From JAMZMI01 sp964353015 (GTDB taxonomy: Bacteria > Bacteroidota > Bacteroidia > Cytophagales > Cyclobacteriaceae), in NCBI GenBank assembly GCA_964353015.1, contig CAYGUA010000023.1, positions 25,084-89,083 of the forward strand: 64,000 nt of DNA. The letters are read 5' to 3'. The notes under the pieces were generated by a model that was not told the origin of the DNA, searched no databases, and saw nothing but the letters and a program-made list of their open reading frames with translations. The position numbers and the translations under genes are program-made. Numbering within the stretch: position 1 is the stretch's first letter; the number at the start of each line of letters is the position of its first letter. Positions 53,215-61,764 of this stretch are shown one piece after another.

Positions 53215-53976
53215 TTGAAAAATATTATCAGTTTCCTTCTCAGGAATGTGCCAAGAAAATACCTTCAGCTTGTAAGTCATTACGGATTAGCCATAATGGC
53301 CATTTTTTACAAGGGAAATAAAGTCGAATGTCCCGTGTGCAGTTCCAGATTCAGGGTATTTCTTCCCTACGGCAGACAATCACGATCCAATGCACTTTGC
53401 CCTTCTTGTCTTTCTCTAGAGCGACACAGATTGATGTGGCTTTATCTGCAACGGGAAACTGACTTTTTTACTAAAAAGGGAAAACTTCTTCACATCGCAC
53501 CCGAGCATTGTTTTATTGACAGGTTCGAAAAAATTGGAAATTTAGAATACATCACAGCAGACATAGAATCGCCACTTGCCAAGGTAAAAATGGATGCCCA
53601 TGACATTCCTTTTGATGAGGCTTCTTTTGATATGGTTTTTTGCAATCACGTACTGGAGCATGTGAACGATGATCATCAGGTAATGAGTGAAATTTATCGC
53701 GTATTAAAACCAGGCGGCTTGGGAATCTTACAAATCCCACTGTTTTTCCCGCTCATTGAAAAAACCATCGAAGACCCAACGATCAAGGACCCCAAACTTC
53801 GTGAAGAGCTTTTTGGCCAGGATGATCATGTGAGGAAATATGGATTAGATTACCAAGATCGACTAAGGGCTGTTGGTTTCAAGGTAGAGGATGATTACAC
53901 AAAAAAACTCTCCAAAGAGGAATTGCATAAATACGGCATCATGGAATCAGAGATACTCTTCACGGTAACAAAATAG
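53215..53976 (+). CDS. SAM-dependent methyltransferase with zinc-ribbon, heptose operon
   Basis: This 253-residue protein starts with a short helical part, then four cysteines in two pairs (VECPVCSSRFR and ALCPSCLSLERH) that look like a zinc ribbon (about 38-72). A class I methyltransferase follows (LLHIAPEH, DAHDIPFDEASFDMVFCNHV, RVLKPGGLGILQIPL). The start is a TTG at 53215 after a near -7 element TAATATTG (53201-53208). It lies directly before the heptose genes and may methylate a sugar or carrier in the same glycan; this is inference. Confidence 0.83.
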   Translation: MKNIISFLLRNVPRKYLQLVSHYGLAIMAIFYKGNKVECPVCSSRFRVFLPYGRQSRSNALCPSCLSLERHRLMWLYLQRETDFFTKKGKLLHIAPEHCFIDRFEKIGNLEYITADIESPLAKVKMDAHDIPFDEASFDMVFCNHVLEHVNDDHQVMSEIYRVLKPGGLGILQIPLFFPLIEKTIEDPTIKDPKLREELFGQDDHVRKYGLDYQDRLRAVGFKVEDDYTKKLSKEELHKYGIMESEILFTVTK

Positions 53977-53979
53977 TTG

Positions 53980-55857
53980 ATGCAAGCAATCATTTTAGCA
54001 GGAGGAAAAGGCACCAGACTAAAGGAATTGACAGCTGAAATTCCAAAACCGATGATTCCAATTGGTGGCAAACCGATTGTGGAACATCAAATCGATCTGC
54101 TGAAAAGATATCATATCGAAAAGATCAAAATTATCGTCAATCATCTAAAAGATCCATTGATCAAATATGTCGGTAATGGAGAAAAATGGGGGGTAAATAT
54201 CACCTATTTCGAAGAAGAAGTTCCATTAGGAACATCTGGAGCATTTCCCCTATTTGCCGAAGAACTAGAAGATACTTTTCTTGTCATTTATGGTGATGTA
54301 ATGATGGATCTCGATTTGGATCGATTGCTAGATTTTCATAGTAGAACCAAAGCAGATGCTACGCTTGTCGTTCACCCAAACGATCATCCTCTTGATAGTG
54401 ATTTGGTAGAAATTGATCGTGAAGCTCGGATTGTCGCTTTTCACTCAAAACCACATCAATCTGATGGCTATCTGAAAAATCTGGTAAACGCCGGACTTTA
54501 TGTCTTTGATAAATCAATAATAAACGCACTCCCAGGAGCAGTAAAAGGTGATTTTGGAAAAGATATCTTTCCTAAATGGATTCAAAAACTCAAAATATTT
54601 GGATACAACACACCCGAATATCTCAAAGATATGGGCACGCTCGATCGGCTGGCAAAAGTGAATGAAGATTTTAGTTCTGGTAAAATCAAAAGAAAAAATC
54701 TGCATTTCAAACAAAGAGCCATCTTCCTTGATCGGGATGGCGTATTAAATGAAGACCGAAATCTAATCCACAAACCAGAAGATTTGGTTTTGTTTCCTTA
54801 CGCAGCAGAAGCTGTGAAAAAAATCAATGCTTCGGATTTTCTAAGCGTGGTTGTAACCAATCAATCTGTAGTCGCACGAAACCTGTGCACAATAGAAGAG
54901 TTGGAATACATTCATAAAAAACTAGATTCCGACCTTGGGGCTCAAGGTGCCAAGCTAGACGAATTGTATTATTGCCCTTACCATCCGGATAAGGGATATC
55001 CGGAAGAAAACCCGGATTATAAAAAAGAGCATCCCTGGCGCAAACCAGCTCCGGGCATGTTGCTACAAGCTGCTGAAGATTTCAATATCGATTTATCAAA
55101 ATCGTACATGATCGGTGATCGGCATTCAGATATTTTAGCAGGTAAAAATGCAGGCACGATGACCATTGCGGTGAGATCGGGCCATGGCTACAAAGGAGCA
55201 ACTGTAGAGCCTGACTATCTCTTTAATAATGTATCCGATGCGGTAAATTTCATCATCGATGATCCTCTGATTGAGACATGTTTTCATATTTTCAATGCGA
55301 TTGATCACAATAAACCGAATCTCAAAATCATTGCAATTGGTGGCAATTCACAATCAGGGAAATCAACTTTGGCTCGCCGGTTTTCTTCCTTTTTGGATGA
55401 ATCCAAAATCACAAATAAAATCCTAAACCTTGATCATTTTTTACTCCCAAAAGACGAGAGGGTAAAAGCCAAAGGTGTGATGGAGAGGTTTGACGTAAAT
55501 CGAATTCGAGAGGAAATTCCCGCCTTGATAAAAGGAAAAACCATCAATCTTCTTCATTACCAGAAAGATCCAAATGCATCAGTAGAAACATTTGGTTTCG
55601 AACTAAAAAATGAAGAAGTATTAATAATAGAAGGTATCGTAGCGTTGGGAATACCAGAAATCAGAAGACTTGCAGATTGTGCTGTGTTTATGGATCAAAC
55701 ATTTGAAGGCTACAAAGAAAGATTTTACCATCTTTACGAATGGAAAGGTTTTTCCAAATCTGAAATAGACAATTTGTTTGCGAATCGTGTGATTGATGAA
55801 TTTGATCCAATCAAAAAAACAAGAGATTTCGCAGACCTGATTATAAACACATTGTGA
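53980..55857 (+). CDS. three-domain heptose enzyme: HddC-like, GmhB-like and kinase-like
   Basis: This protein of about 625 residues joins three enzymes. Residues 1-235 are a sugar-1-phosphate nucleotidyltransferase (MQAIILAGGKGTRLKELT, PKPMIPIGGKP, VIYGDVMMDLD), as in HddC, which makes GDP-heptose. Residues about 245-430 are a HAD phosphatase like GmhB (IFLDRDGVLNEDR, TNQSVVAR, YYCPYHPD, IGDRHSDILAGKNAG). Residues about 445-625 are a P-loop kinase like uridine kinase (IGGNSQSGKSTLARR, LNLDHFLLPKDE). The first two catalyse successive steps of the pathway. The third domain is not a standard pathway member. The ATG at 53980 follows an in-frame TTG. Confidence 0.9.
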   Translation: MQAIILAGGKGTRLKELTAEIPKPMIPIGGKPIVEHQIDLLKRYHIEKIKIIVNHLKDPLIKYVGNGEKWGVNITYFEEEVPLGTSGAFPLFAEELEDTFLVIYGDVMMDLDLDRLLDFHSRTKADATLVVHPNDHPLDSDLVEIDREARIVAFHSKPHQSDGYLKNLVNAGLYVFDKSIINALPGAVKGDFGKDIFPKWIQKLKIFGYNTPEYLKDMGTLDRLAKVNEDFSSGKIKRKNLHFKQRAIFLDRDGVLNEDRNLIHKPEDLVLFPYAAEAVKKINASDFLSVVVTNQSVVARNLCTIEELEYIHKKLDSDLGAQGAKLDELYYCPYHPDKGYPEENPDYKKEHPWRKPAPGMLLQAAEDFNIDLSKSYMIGDRHSDILAGKNAGTMTIAVRSGHGYKGATVEPDYLFNNVSDAVNFIIDDPLIETCFHIFNAIDHNKPNLKIIAIGGNSQSGKSTLARRFSSFLDESKITNKILNLDHFLLPKDERVKAKGVMERFDVNRIREEIPALIKGKTINLLHYQKDPNASVETFGFELKNEEVLIIEGIVALGIPEIRRLADCAVFMDQTFEGYKERFYHLYEWKGFSKSEIDNLFANRVIDEFDPIKKTRDFADLIINTL

Positions 55858-55861
55858 TCCA

Positions 55862-56854
55862 ATGATCATTACAAAAACACCCTTTAGAATAAGTTTCGTA
55901 GGTGGAGGATCAGATCTTCCCGACTTTTATCGGGAGCATCCTGGTGCTGTGCTCAGCACTTCCATCAACAAATACATGTATATATCATCTCACAATTTCT
56001 TTGAGCATGATAAAATACGACTGAAATATTCCAAAACCGAAACTGTAAAAGGCGTAGATGAAATCATGCATCCCATCTTCAAAGAAGCCTTGAAAATGTT
56101 TCAAATAGAAGGCGGTTTGGAACTTTCGTCAATTGCAGATGTGCCTAGCGGAACAGGAATGGGCTCGTCATCTTCATTTACTGTTGGGCTACTACATAAT
56201 CTTTATGCAATAAAGGGTCAGCATGTTTCCAAGGAGAGACTGGCGCAAGAGGCTTGTCAGATTGAAATTGAAAGACTAGGTGAACCAATTGGCAAACAAG
56301 ATCAATATGCCGCTGCGTATGGTGGTTTGAATATTTTCAGATTTAATACTGATGAAACTGTCAGCGTAGAAAAAATTTACATGCAGAATCAAGTCTTAAC
56401 ACATTTGGAAGACAATCTGATTATGTTTTACACTGGCTCCCAGCGCAAGGCCAATGAAATTTTGACGGAACAAAAATCTAACACGAAGGAAGCAGACAAA
56501 AAAGCTACACTCATCGAGATGACCCATCTGGTTGATGAATTGAAAAACTCTCTCACTTCTGCCAAACTGGACGATTTCGGCAATCTGCTCCACCAAAATT
56601 GGCTTTTGAAAAAGAGGCTTGCGTCAAAGATCAGCAATAATGAGATAGATGATGCTTATGAAGTGGCCATGAAAAATGGTGCTTTGGGTGGCAAGCTTCT
56701 TGGTGCGGGAGGTGGTGGATTTTTATTGTTTTATTGTGAAAAGGAAAAACAATCAAAACTCATTGAAGCCATGAAAAAATTCAGAAGAATACCTTTCGGA
56801 ATGGAGCATGAGGGATCAAAAGTTATTTATTTTGGAGATGAAAAGGAATTCTGA
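55862..56854 (+). CDS. hddA: D-glycero-D-manno-heptose 7-phosphate kinase (HddA-like)
   Basis: This 330-residue GHMP kinase begins MIITKTPFRISFVGGGSDLP and has the phosphate loop DVPSGTGMGSSSSFTVGLL and the C-terminal GALGGKLLGAGGGGFLLFY. These match HddA, which phosphorylates heptose 7-phosphate at position 1. It starts 4 nt after the fusion gene and overlaps the isomerase gene as TGATG. Together with the neighbours it completes the GDP-D-glycero-alpha-D-manno-heptose route. Confidence 0.9.
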   Translation: MIITKTPFRISFVGGGSDLPDFYREHPGAVLSTSINKYMYISSHNFFEHDKIRLKYSKTETVKGVDEIMHPIFKEALKMFQIEGGLELSSIADVPSGTGMGSSSSFTVGLLHNLYAIKGQHVSKERLAQEACQIEIERLGEPIGKQDQYAAAYGGLNIFRFNTDETVSVEKIYMQNQVLTHLEDNLIMFYTGSQRKANEILTEQKSNTKEADKKATLIEMTHLVDELKNSLTSAKLDDFGNLLHQNWLLKKRLASKISNNEIDDAYEVAMKNGALGGKLLGAGGGGFLLFYCEKEKQSKLIEAMKKFRRIPFGMEHEGSKVIYFGDEKEF

Positions 56855-57456
56855 TGCAGCATTATAAAAATTACACAAATCAGGTTATTGATACGCTTGG
56901 AAAAATAGATCATGCTCAGCTTGATGCTGTAAAAGATGCATTGGTCAAAGCCAAAAATTCAGGAAAGAATATCTACATATTTGGGAACGGAGGTAGCGGA
57001 GGTACAGCTTCACACATTGCTGGCGACTTCATAAAAGGAGCAAGTTACAAGCAGGAAAATCGCTTTCGGATTATCTGTCTCAATGACAATTTTTCAGCTA
57101 TTGGTGCGATTTCCAATGACATATCCTACGACCACATTTTCAGTGAGCAGTTGAAAAATTTTGCAGCTGAGGGTGATTTGGTTATCGGCTTATCAGGAAG
57201 TGGTAACTCAGAAAACGTAGTTCGGGGATTGGATGAAGCCAAAAAACTAAAAGCCACAACTATCGCCATCTGCGGTTATTCTGGCGGTAGAATTAAAGAA
57301 ATGGCTGACCTGGTTATTCACATTCCAGTCAATGACATGGAAATAACCGAAGATCTGCATCTGATGGTCTTTCACATGATGAAACAAGCTATCATCAAAG
57401 AACAAAATGGATCACTTGATGACATGGGAGAGAAATACATCAGCAGGATGAAATAA
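56854..57456 (+). CDS. gmhA: sedoheptulose 7-phosphate isomerase (GmhA-like)
   Basis: This 200-residue SIS-domain protein has FGNGGSGGTASHIAGDFIKGA (sugar-phosphate binding), GLSGSGNSENVVRGLDEAK and a histidine/glutamate region near EDLHLMVFHMMKQAI. It converts sedoheptulose 7-phosphate to heptose 7-phosphate, the first step of the pathway. It is the last gene of the operon, and its stop abuts the convergent glycosyltransferase stop with no gap, so no terminator fits between. Confidence 0.9.
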   Translation: MQHYKNYTNQVIDTLGKIDHAQLDAVKDALVKAKNSGKNIYIFGNGGSGGTASHIAGDFIKGASYKQENRFRIICLNDNFSAIGAISNDISYDHIFSEQLKNFAAEGDLVIGLSGSGNSENVVRGLDEAKKLKATTIAICGYSGGRIKEMADLVIHIPVNDMEITEDLHLMVFHMMKQAIIKEQNGSLDDMGEKYISRMK

Positions 57457-58485
57457 TCAAAGCGGACTTTCCGGTTCGCCTTCTTTTTTTTCAAAAATCC
57501 CATTAGGCTTTCTCAAAACCCAAACGGCAAAGCCATTCTTAAGAAAACCTGCAGCGTATGCAGCAAATTGGGTAACAGTAACTGGGATGCTCAGTAACGC
57601 CACTTTAATTGATTTCGATTCGATGGCTGCTCCACGAAATAATAACAAGAAATAAAGTCCTATAGATATTGGCCAAAGTCTGACAAGTTGTTCCGGACAG
57701 CTTATTGCTGCAATACCACCAAGCAGATAGATCATAAAAGCCAAGGGAAATAAATGTGTGATTTTTAATTCGCCTGTGTGCATTTGCGACAACATCACCC
57801 TTGCAGCTCCAAACCTAAACACCTGCCCGTAAAATTTTGAAAAAGAAACTCTTCGCTTGTGATACACGAAAGCGTTTGGAATTAATCCGGTTTTGTATCC
57901 ACCAGAGATGATTCTGGCACTCAAATCCATGTCTTCACCAACTGGAAGCATAGCATTAAAACCGCCCAAAGAATGAAATATGTCAGCCCTCAAACCCATA
58001 TTAAATCCTCTGGGTTTGAATTTGCCAACATGGTTTGCTTTCCCTCTGATCCCACCAGTTGTAAGGACAGATGTCATTGAAAAGCTAATCGCCTTTTGTA
58101 TATCGCTGAATGAATCATGAGCAGCATCTGGCCCTCCAAAAGCATCATAATCGAATCTATCCAATGCTGCATCCACATATGCAAAATAGGAATCTGGAAC
58201 AAGTACATCAGAGTCCATAAATATCAAATATTCACCCTTGGCTTGTTTTGCACCCATATTCCTGGAATCGCTAATACCAAGACCTTTTGAATATAACCGT
58301 TGAAAATCTAAATCAGGAAATTCTTGCTTGGTGAATAGATCGATAGAACTGAGACCATCCGTTGGGCTACCGTCAACTAAAATAATCTCAAAATCCTTAT
58401 ATGGCTGATCGGACAGGCTTTCGAGCAATTCTTTGATTTCATCTTCCCTTTTAAAAACAGGAACAATCAATGAATATTTAGGCAT
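57457..58485 (-). CDS. family 2 glycosyltransferase with membrane segments
   Basis: This glycosyltransferase of about 342 residues has a GT-A domain: SLIVPVFKREDEIKELLESL at the start, ILVDGSPTDG, FMDSDVLVPDSYF (DxD-type metal site) and GEDMDLSARIISGGY. Three or four C-terminal helices (about 235-330) anchor it to the inner membrane. Substrates are unknown; the nearby heptose genes make a surface-glycan role plausible. The frame opens at TTG 58494; the ATG at 58485 is used. It overlaps the upstream glycosyltransferase. Confidence 0.9.
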   Translation of the reverse strand: MPKYSLIVPVFKREDEIKELLESLSDQPYKDFEIILVDGSPTDGLSSIDLFTKQEFPDLDFQRLYSKGLGISDSRNMGAKQAKGEYLIFMDSDVLVPDSYFAYVDAALDRFDYDAFGGPDAAHDSFSDIQKAISFSMTSVLTTGGIRGKANHVGKFKPRGFNMGLRADIFHSLGGFNAMLPVGEDMDLSARIISGGYKTGLIPNAFVYHKRRVSFSKFYGQVFRFGAARVMLSQMHTGELKITHLFPLAFMIYLLGGIAAISCPEQLVRLWPISIGLYFLLLFRGAAIESKSIKVALLSIPVTVTQFAAYAAGFLKNGFAVWVLRKPNGIFEKKEGEPESPL

Positions 58486-59452
58486 CAGCACCAAGTTTTT
58501 CTACGACGAGATAATCGTTCTTTTTTGGATTTACCTGAATCATCATTTCAGCCAGAAATCCTGCCAAAAACAATTGTGTTCCAATCAAAACTGCGACAAG
58601 CGCCAAAAAGAATAATGGTTGGTCTACCACATCTCTTACAGGCATATGATAATGAAGCTTGTATATTTTTTCACCGATAATCCAACCTGTGACTAAGGAA
58701 CCAAAAACAAAAAACAGGGTGCCAAGCAATCCGAAAAAATGCATGGGCCTTTTCCGAAATCTTGTTACAAAGCTGACAGATATCAAATCAAGAAAACCAT
58801 TCAAAAATCGCTCAAGCCCAAATTTGGTCGTGCCGTATTTTCTAGCCCGATGCTCCACTACCTTCTCACCAATATTGAAAAAGCCATTCCACTTAGCAAT
58901 TAATGGTATATATCTATGCATTTCTCCATAGATCTCAATATTTTTCACAACATTGGTATGATATGCCTTCAGCCCACAATTAAAATCGTGAAGCTTAATT
59001 CCCGATACCCAGCTAGTTACTTTATTGAAGAATTTTGAAGGTAGTGTTTTACCAATTGGATCATGACGCTTTTTTTTCCATCCGGATACCAGCTGATAGC
59101 CTTCTTCTTTGATCATTGCAATCAAGCCTGGGATCTCATCAGGACTATCCTGCAGGTCCGAATCCATCGTGATAACAACTTCACCTTTTGCCGCCTGAAA
59201 TCCGACATGCAGCGCAGCAGATTTTCCGTAATTTCTATTGAATTTAATTCCTAACGCCCTTGAGTCCTTTTTGTGCAGTTCTTCAATAATTTCCCACGAA
59301 GCATCATTACTGCCATCGTCAATAAATAGCACCTCTGTTTTGATTTGATTTTCATCAACTACACGCGTAATCCACTCAAATAATTCCGGGATAGATTCTT
59401 CCTCGTTGAAAACAGGAATAACGACAGACAGATCCAATGGGTATTTTATCAC
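58478..59452 (-). CDS. GtrB/DPM1-like polyprenyl-phosphate glycosyltransferase
   Basis: This 324-residue family 2 glycosyltransferase has LSVVIPVFNEEESIPELFEW, VLFIDDGSNDASWE, VITMDSDLQDSPDEIP (DxD site) and a PLIAKWNGFFNIGEKVVEHR acceptor-loop region. Two C-terminal helices (about 235-260 and 273-298) follow. The form is that of GtrB/ArnC-type enzymes that load a sugar onto undecaprenyl phosphate. The start codon is GTG at 59452. It is the fifth gene of the BatA-to-glycosyltransferase operon. Confidence 0.92.
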   Translation of the reverse strand: MIKYPLDLSVVIPVFNEEESIPELFEWITRVVDENQIKTEVLFIDDGSNDASWEIIEELHKKDSRALGIKFNRNYGKSAALHVGFQAAKGEVVITMDSDLQDSPDEIPGLIAMIKEEGYQLVSGWKKKRHDPIGKTLPSKFFNKVTSWVSGIKLHDFNCGLKAYHTNVVKNIEIYGEMHRYIPLIAKWNGFFNIGEKVVEHRARKYGTTKFGLERFLNGFLDLISVSFVTRFRKRPMHFFGLLGTLFFVFGSLVTGWIIGEKIYKLHYHMPVRDVVDQPLFFLALVAVLIGTQLFLAGFLAEMMIQVNPKKNDYLVVEKLGADA

Positions 59453-59455
59453 GCT

Positions 59456-59977
59456 TTAAACAAATTCTGGATTTACTTTCTTTGTAAATGCTGAAATAAT
59501 CAATGCCAAAATGAATCCAAATAAAATTCCAAAAATGATACTAAAGATGGCCATAGCAACAGGTCCAATGAACATTTCTGCAATCTTCATAGCTTGCTCA
59601 ATTTCCGCATCTTTCATTCCTCTTTTTTCCATTTCCATTATTTGCTGCTCTCGAATAACATCCACAAAACTTGTATTGATGAATTTGATATAAACAAACA
59701 TGAAAACCGCATTAATTGAAGATCCGACGACTGACATCAATGTACCAATACCAAGCCCTTGTTTGTAGCTCATATAACCGTCACCATCTTTGATAAATTC
59801 TTTATGGGCTAAAAACATGATTACAGCACTAAATACAATACCGATCCATGTCAATCCTCTGTTAGTGCCTTGACCTAGAAAATCGAGTACAAGAAAAAAT
59901 ATAATTCCAACCAGACCGCTTATAAGGCCATACTTTAAGGCTACACTTTTGTTCGAAACATTGCTAGATTCTTCCAT
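59456..59977 (-). CDS. DUF4199 membrane protein
   Basis: This 173-residue protein has four membrane helices (about 17-37, 41-56, 72-98 and 135-160) and the DUF4199 hallmark GDGYMSYKQGLGIG between helices two and three. A charged helix with VIREQQIMEMEKRGM follows. The function of the family is unknown. It is paired with a second DUF4199 gene 4 nt upstream, probably an old duplication, in an operon with glycosyltransferases. Confidence 0.88.
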   Translation of the reverse strand: MEESSNVSNKSVALKYGLISGLVGIIFFLVLDFLGQGTNRGLTWIGIVFSAVIMFLAHKEFIKDGDGYMSYKQGLGIGTLMSVVGSSINAVFMFVYIKFINTSFVDVIREQQIMEMEKRGMKDAEIEQAMKIAEMFIGPVAMAIFSIIFGILFGFILALIISAFTKKVNPEFV

Positions 59978-59981
59978 ATTA

Positions 59982-60509
59982 TTATTTGGGTTGTTTTCTT
60001 AAAATTATCGATATAAATGGGGTTATGAATAACCCAATAAGGATTTTTTTAAAAAGAGCACTTGGTGGAGATATTCCAAGCACTGTCAAATCCGCCACCC
60101 TAAGTTTGCCAATCCCTTCGAGAATTCCATTAAAATATTCTTCTCCCCGTTCCTGGATGAAAAAATCCTTGCTGTTTAGAGCTACATTTTGCAACTGAAT
60201 TTTATATGCTTCTACCAGATCAGGATTGTAGTTTAGATACACCGTGATATAAAGTATAAAAACAAGAGTTGAAAAGAAGTAAATATTAAATCCGATGGTC
60301 ATGCCTTGCCAGAAATATAAAACCTCATCTTCCTGTTCAGTTTTAAAATCTTTAATCGCAAAAAAGGTAAAAACTCCAAAAATGATCAAATCAAAGGCAT
60401 TATAGATGATATTGATCAGTGGATTTATGCCTAAATAAAAAGATAAATGAAACACGGCGATGATGAACACGCAACAAATCGCCGCGTATCTCATTGATGT
60501 CTTAAACAT
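59982..60509 (-). CDS. DUF4199 membrane protein, diverged paralogue
   Basis: This 175-residue protein has four predicted membrane helices. Its spacing is like that of its neighbour, including EDEVLYFWQGMTIGFNIYFF at the DUF4199 hallmark position. The long loop before the last helix contains FIQERGEEYFNGILEGIGKL. It shares little direct identity with the paralogue, so the two probably form a hetero-pair. Function unknown. It overlaps the dihydroorotase-like gene by 8 nt. Confidence 0.82.
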   Translation of the reverse strand: MFKTSMRYAAICCVFIIAVFHLSFYLGINPLINIIYNAFDLIIFGVFTFFAIKDFKTEQEDEVLYFWQGMTIGFNIYFFSTLVFILYITVYLNYNPDLVEAYKIQLQNVALNSKDFFIQERGEEYFNGILEGIGKLRVADLTVLGISPPSALFKKILIGLFITPFISIILRKQPK

Positions 60510-61764
60510 GCTTTACCGATTCGATTGATGCTGTATTTTTATTGATAATGCCATATGACCTACCTTTTAATTGCTGACCATAGAAAGGGGAGTTTTTGGA
60601 TTTTGATTGATTCGTTTGATCATTTAAAGTCCATTCTGCCTCTGGATCAAAAATAGCCAACTTAGCAATTGAACCTTCCTCAATAATGATCGGATCAAAA
60701 CCCAAAATGGATCTGGGACCAGATGTCAACTTTTGAAAAGCAACTTCCAAAGGCAATTCATCTTGAATACTAACTAAGGCTGAAAAAACGGTTTGCAATG
60801 ATATCACACCAAAATCAGCTAAGTCAAATTCCAAATCCTTACATTCCTGATCATGCGGTTGATGAGAGGAGGTAATCGCGTCAATCACATCTTCATTCAA
60901 ACCTCTAATCAATGCCTTTCTATCTCTTTCTGATCTGAAAGGTGGATCCACTTTATAATTTGTATCAAAAGTCTCCAAATTTTTATCTGTAAAAACAAGA
61001 TGGTTTACAGACACATCACACGTCACATTTAATCCTGCTTTCTTTGCTCTTTTCACTAGGTCAACAGCTTTCTTAGTAGAAATATTTGAAAAATGAAGTT
61101 TGCCTCCGGCATATCTCAGTATTTCAATATCTCGCTGGATCATGAGTTCTTCAGACAATGACGGCTCACCATTTAATCCAAGACTTGTGCTCATTACACC
61201 TTCATGCATCTGTGCATATTTACTCAATCCAAGATCTTTTGGACGGTTGATGACCAAGCCATCAAATTTATGCATGTACTGCAGAGCTTTAAGCAGAAGC
61301 TCAGAATTCCATATTGGATGAATGCCATCAGTGAATCCAACAGCACCGTACAATTGCAAATCAAGAATTTCAGTAAGGTTTTCACCCTTCAATCCTTCAC
61401 TCAAAGCAGCCAAAGGCCACAAATCAATTGTCCCCGATTGCTTTAGCACAAATTGCACATCACCTTTTGTCTCAATTGCAGGATTTGTATTTGGAATGAG
61501 GCATACATCAGTAAAACCACCTTTTACAGCACAACTTGTACCTGAAAGGATATCTTCCTTGTGCTCTAAACCTGGTTCACAAAAGTTGGCTGACAAATCC
61601 ATCCATCCCGGGGACAACAGTTTCCCCTTCAAATCAATTGATTTTCCTTCCGGAAAATCCCCAATTTTAGTGATTACACCATCTTCAATAAGAAGATTAG
61701 TCAATTGTAAATGAAATGATGATAAAGGATCGAATATTCTGGCGTTTGCTAACCTGAGTTTCAT
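60502..61764 (-). CDS. dihydroorotase-like protein lacking metal ligands
   Basis: This 420-residue amidohydrolase-fold protein aligns with dihydroorotase (SPGWMDLSANFCEPG, IPNTNPAIETKGDV, SSHQPHD, LTSGPRSILGF). However, the HxH pair is Ser58-x-Asn60, the substrate Arg of xREPG is Cys62, a later His is Asn227, and the catalytic Asp of DHAPH is Ser300. It therefore cannot bind the usual zinc pair. In some bacteria a similar inactive homologue (PyrC') supports aspartate transcarbamoylase structurally, and a role of that kind is possible. It overlaps the BatA-type gene by ATGA. A catalytic dihydroorotase is expected elsewhere in the genome. Confidence 0.9.
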   Translation of the reverse strand: MKLRLANARIFDPLSSFHLQLTNLLIEDGVITKIGDFPEGKSIDLKGKLLSPGWMDLSANFCEPGLEHKEDILSGTSCAVKGGFTDVCLIPNTNPAIETKGDVQFVLKQSGTIDLWPLAALSEGLKGENLTEILDLQLYGAVGFTDGIHPIWNSELLLKALQYMHKFDGLVINRPKDLGLSKYAQMHEGVMSTSLGLNGEPSLSEELMIQRDIEILRYAGGKLHFSNISTKKAVDLVKRAKKAGLNVTCDVSVNHLVFTDKNLETFDTNYKVDPPFRSERDRKALIRGLNEDVIDAITSSHQPHDQECKDLEFDLADFGVISLQTVFSALVSIQDELPLEVAFQKLTSGPRSILGFDPIIIEEGSIAKLAIFDPEAEWTLNDQTNQSKSKNSPFYGQQLKGRSYGIINKNTASIESVKHV

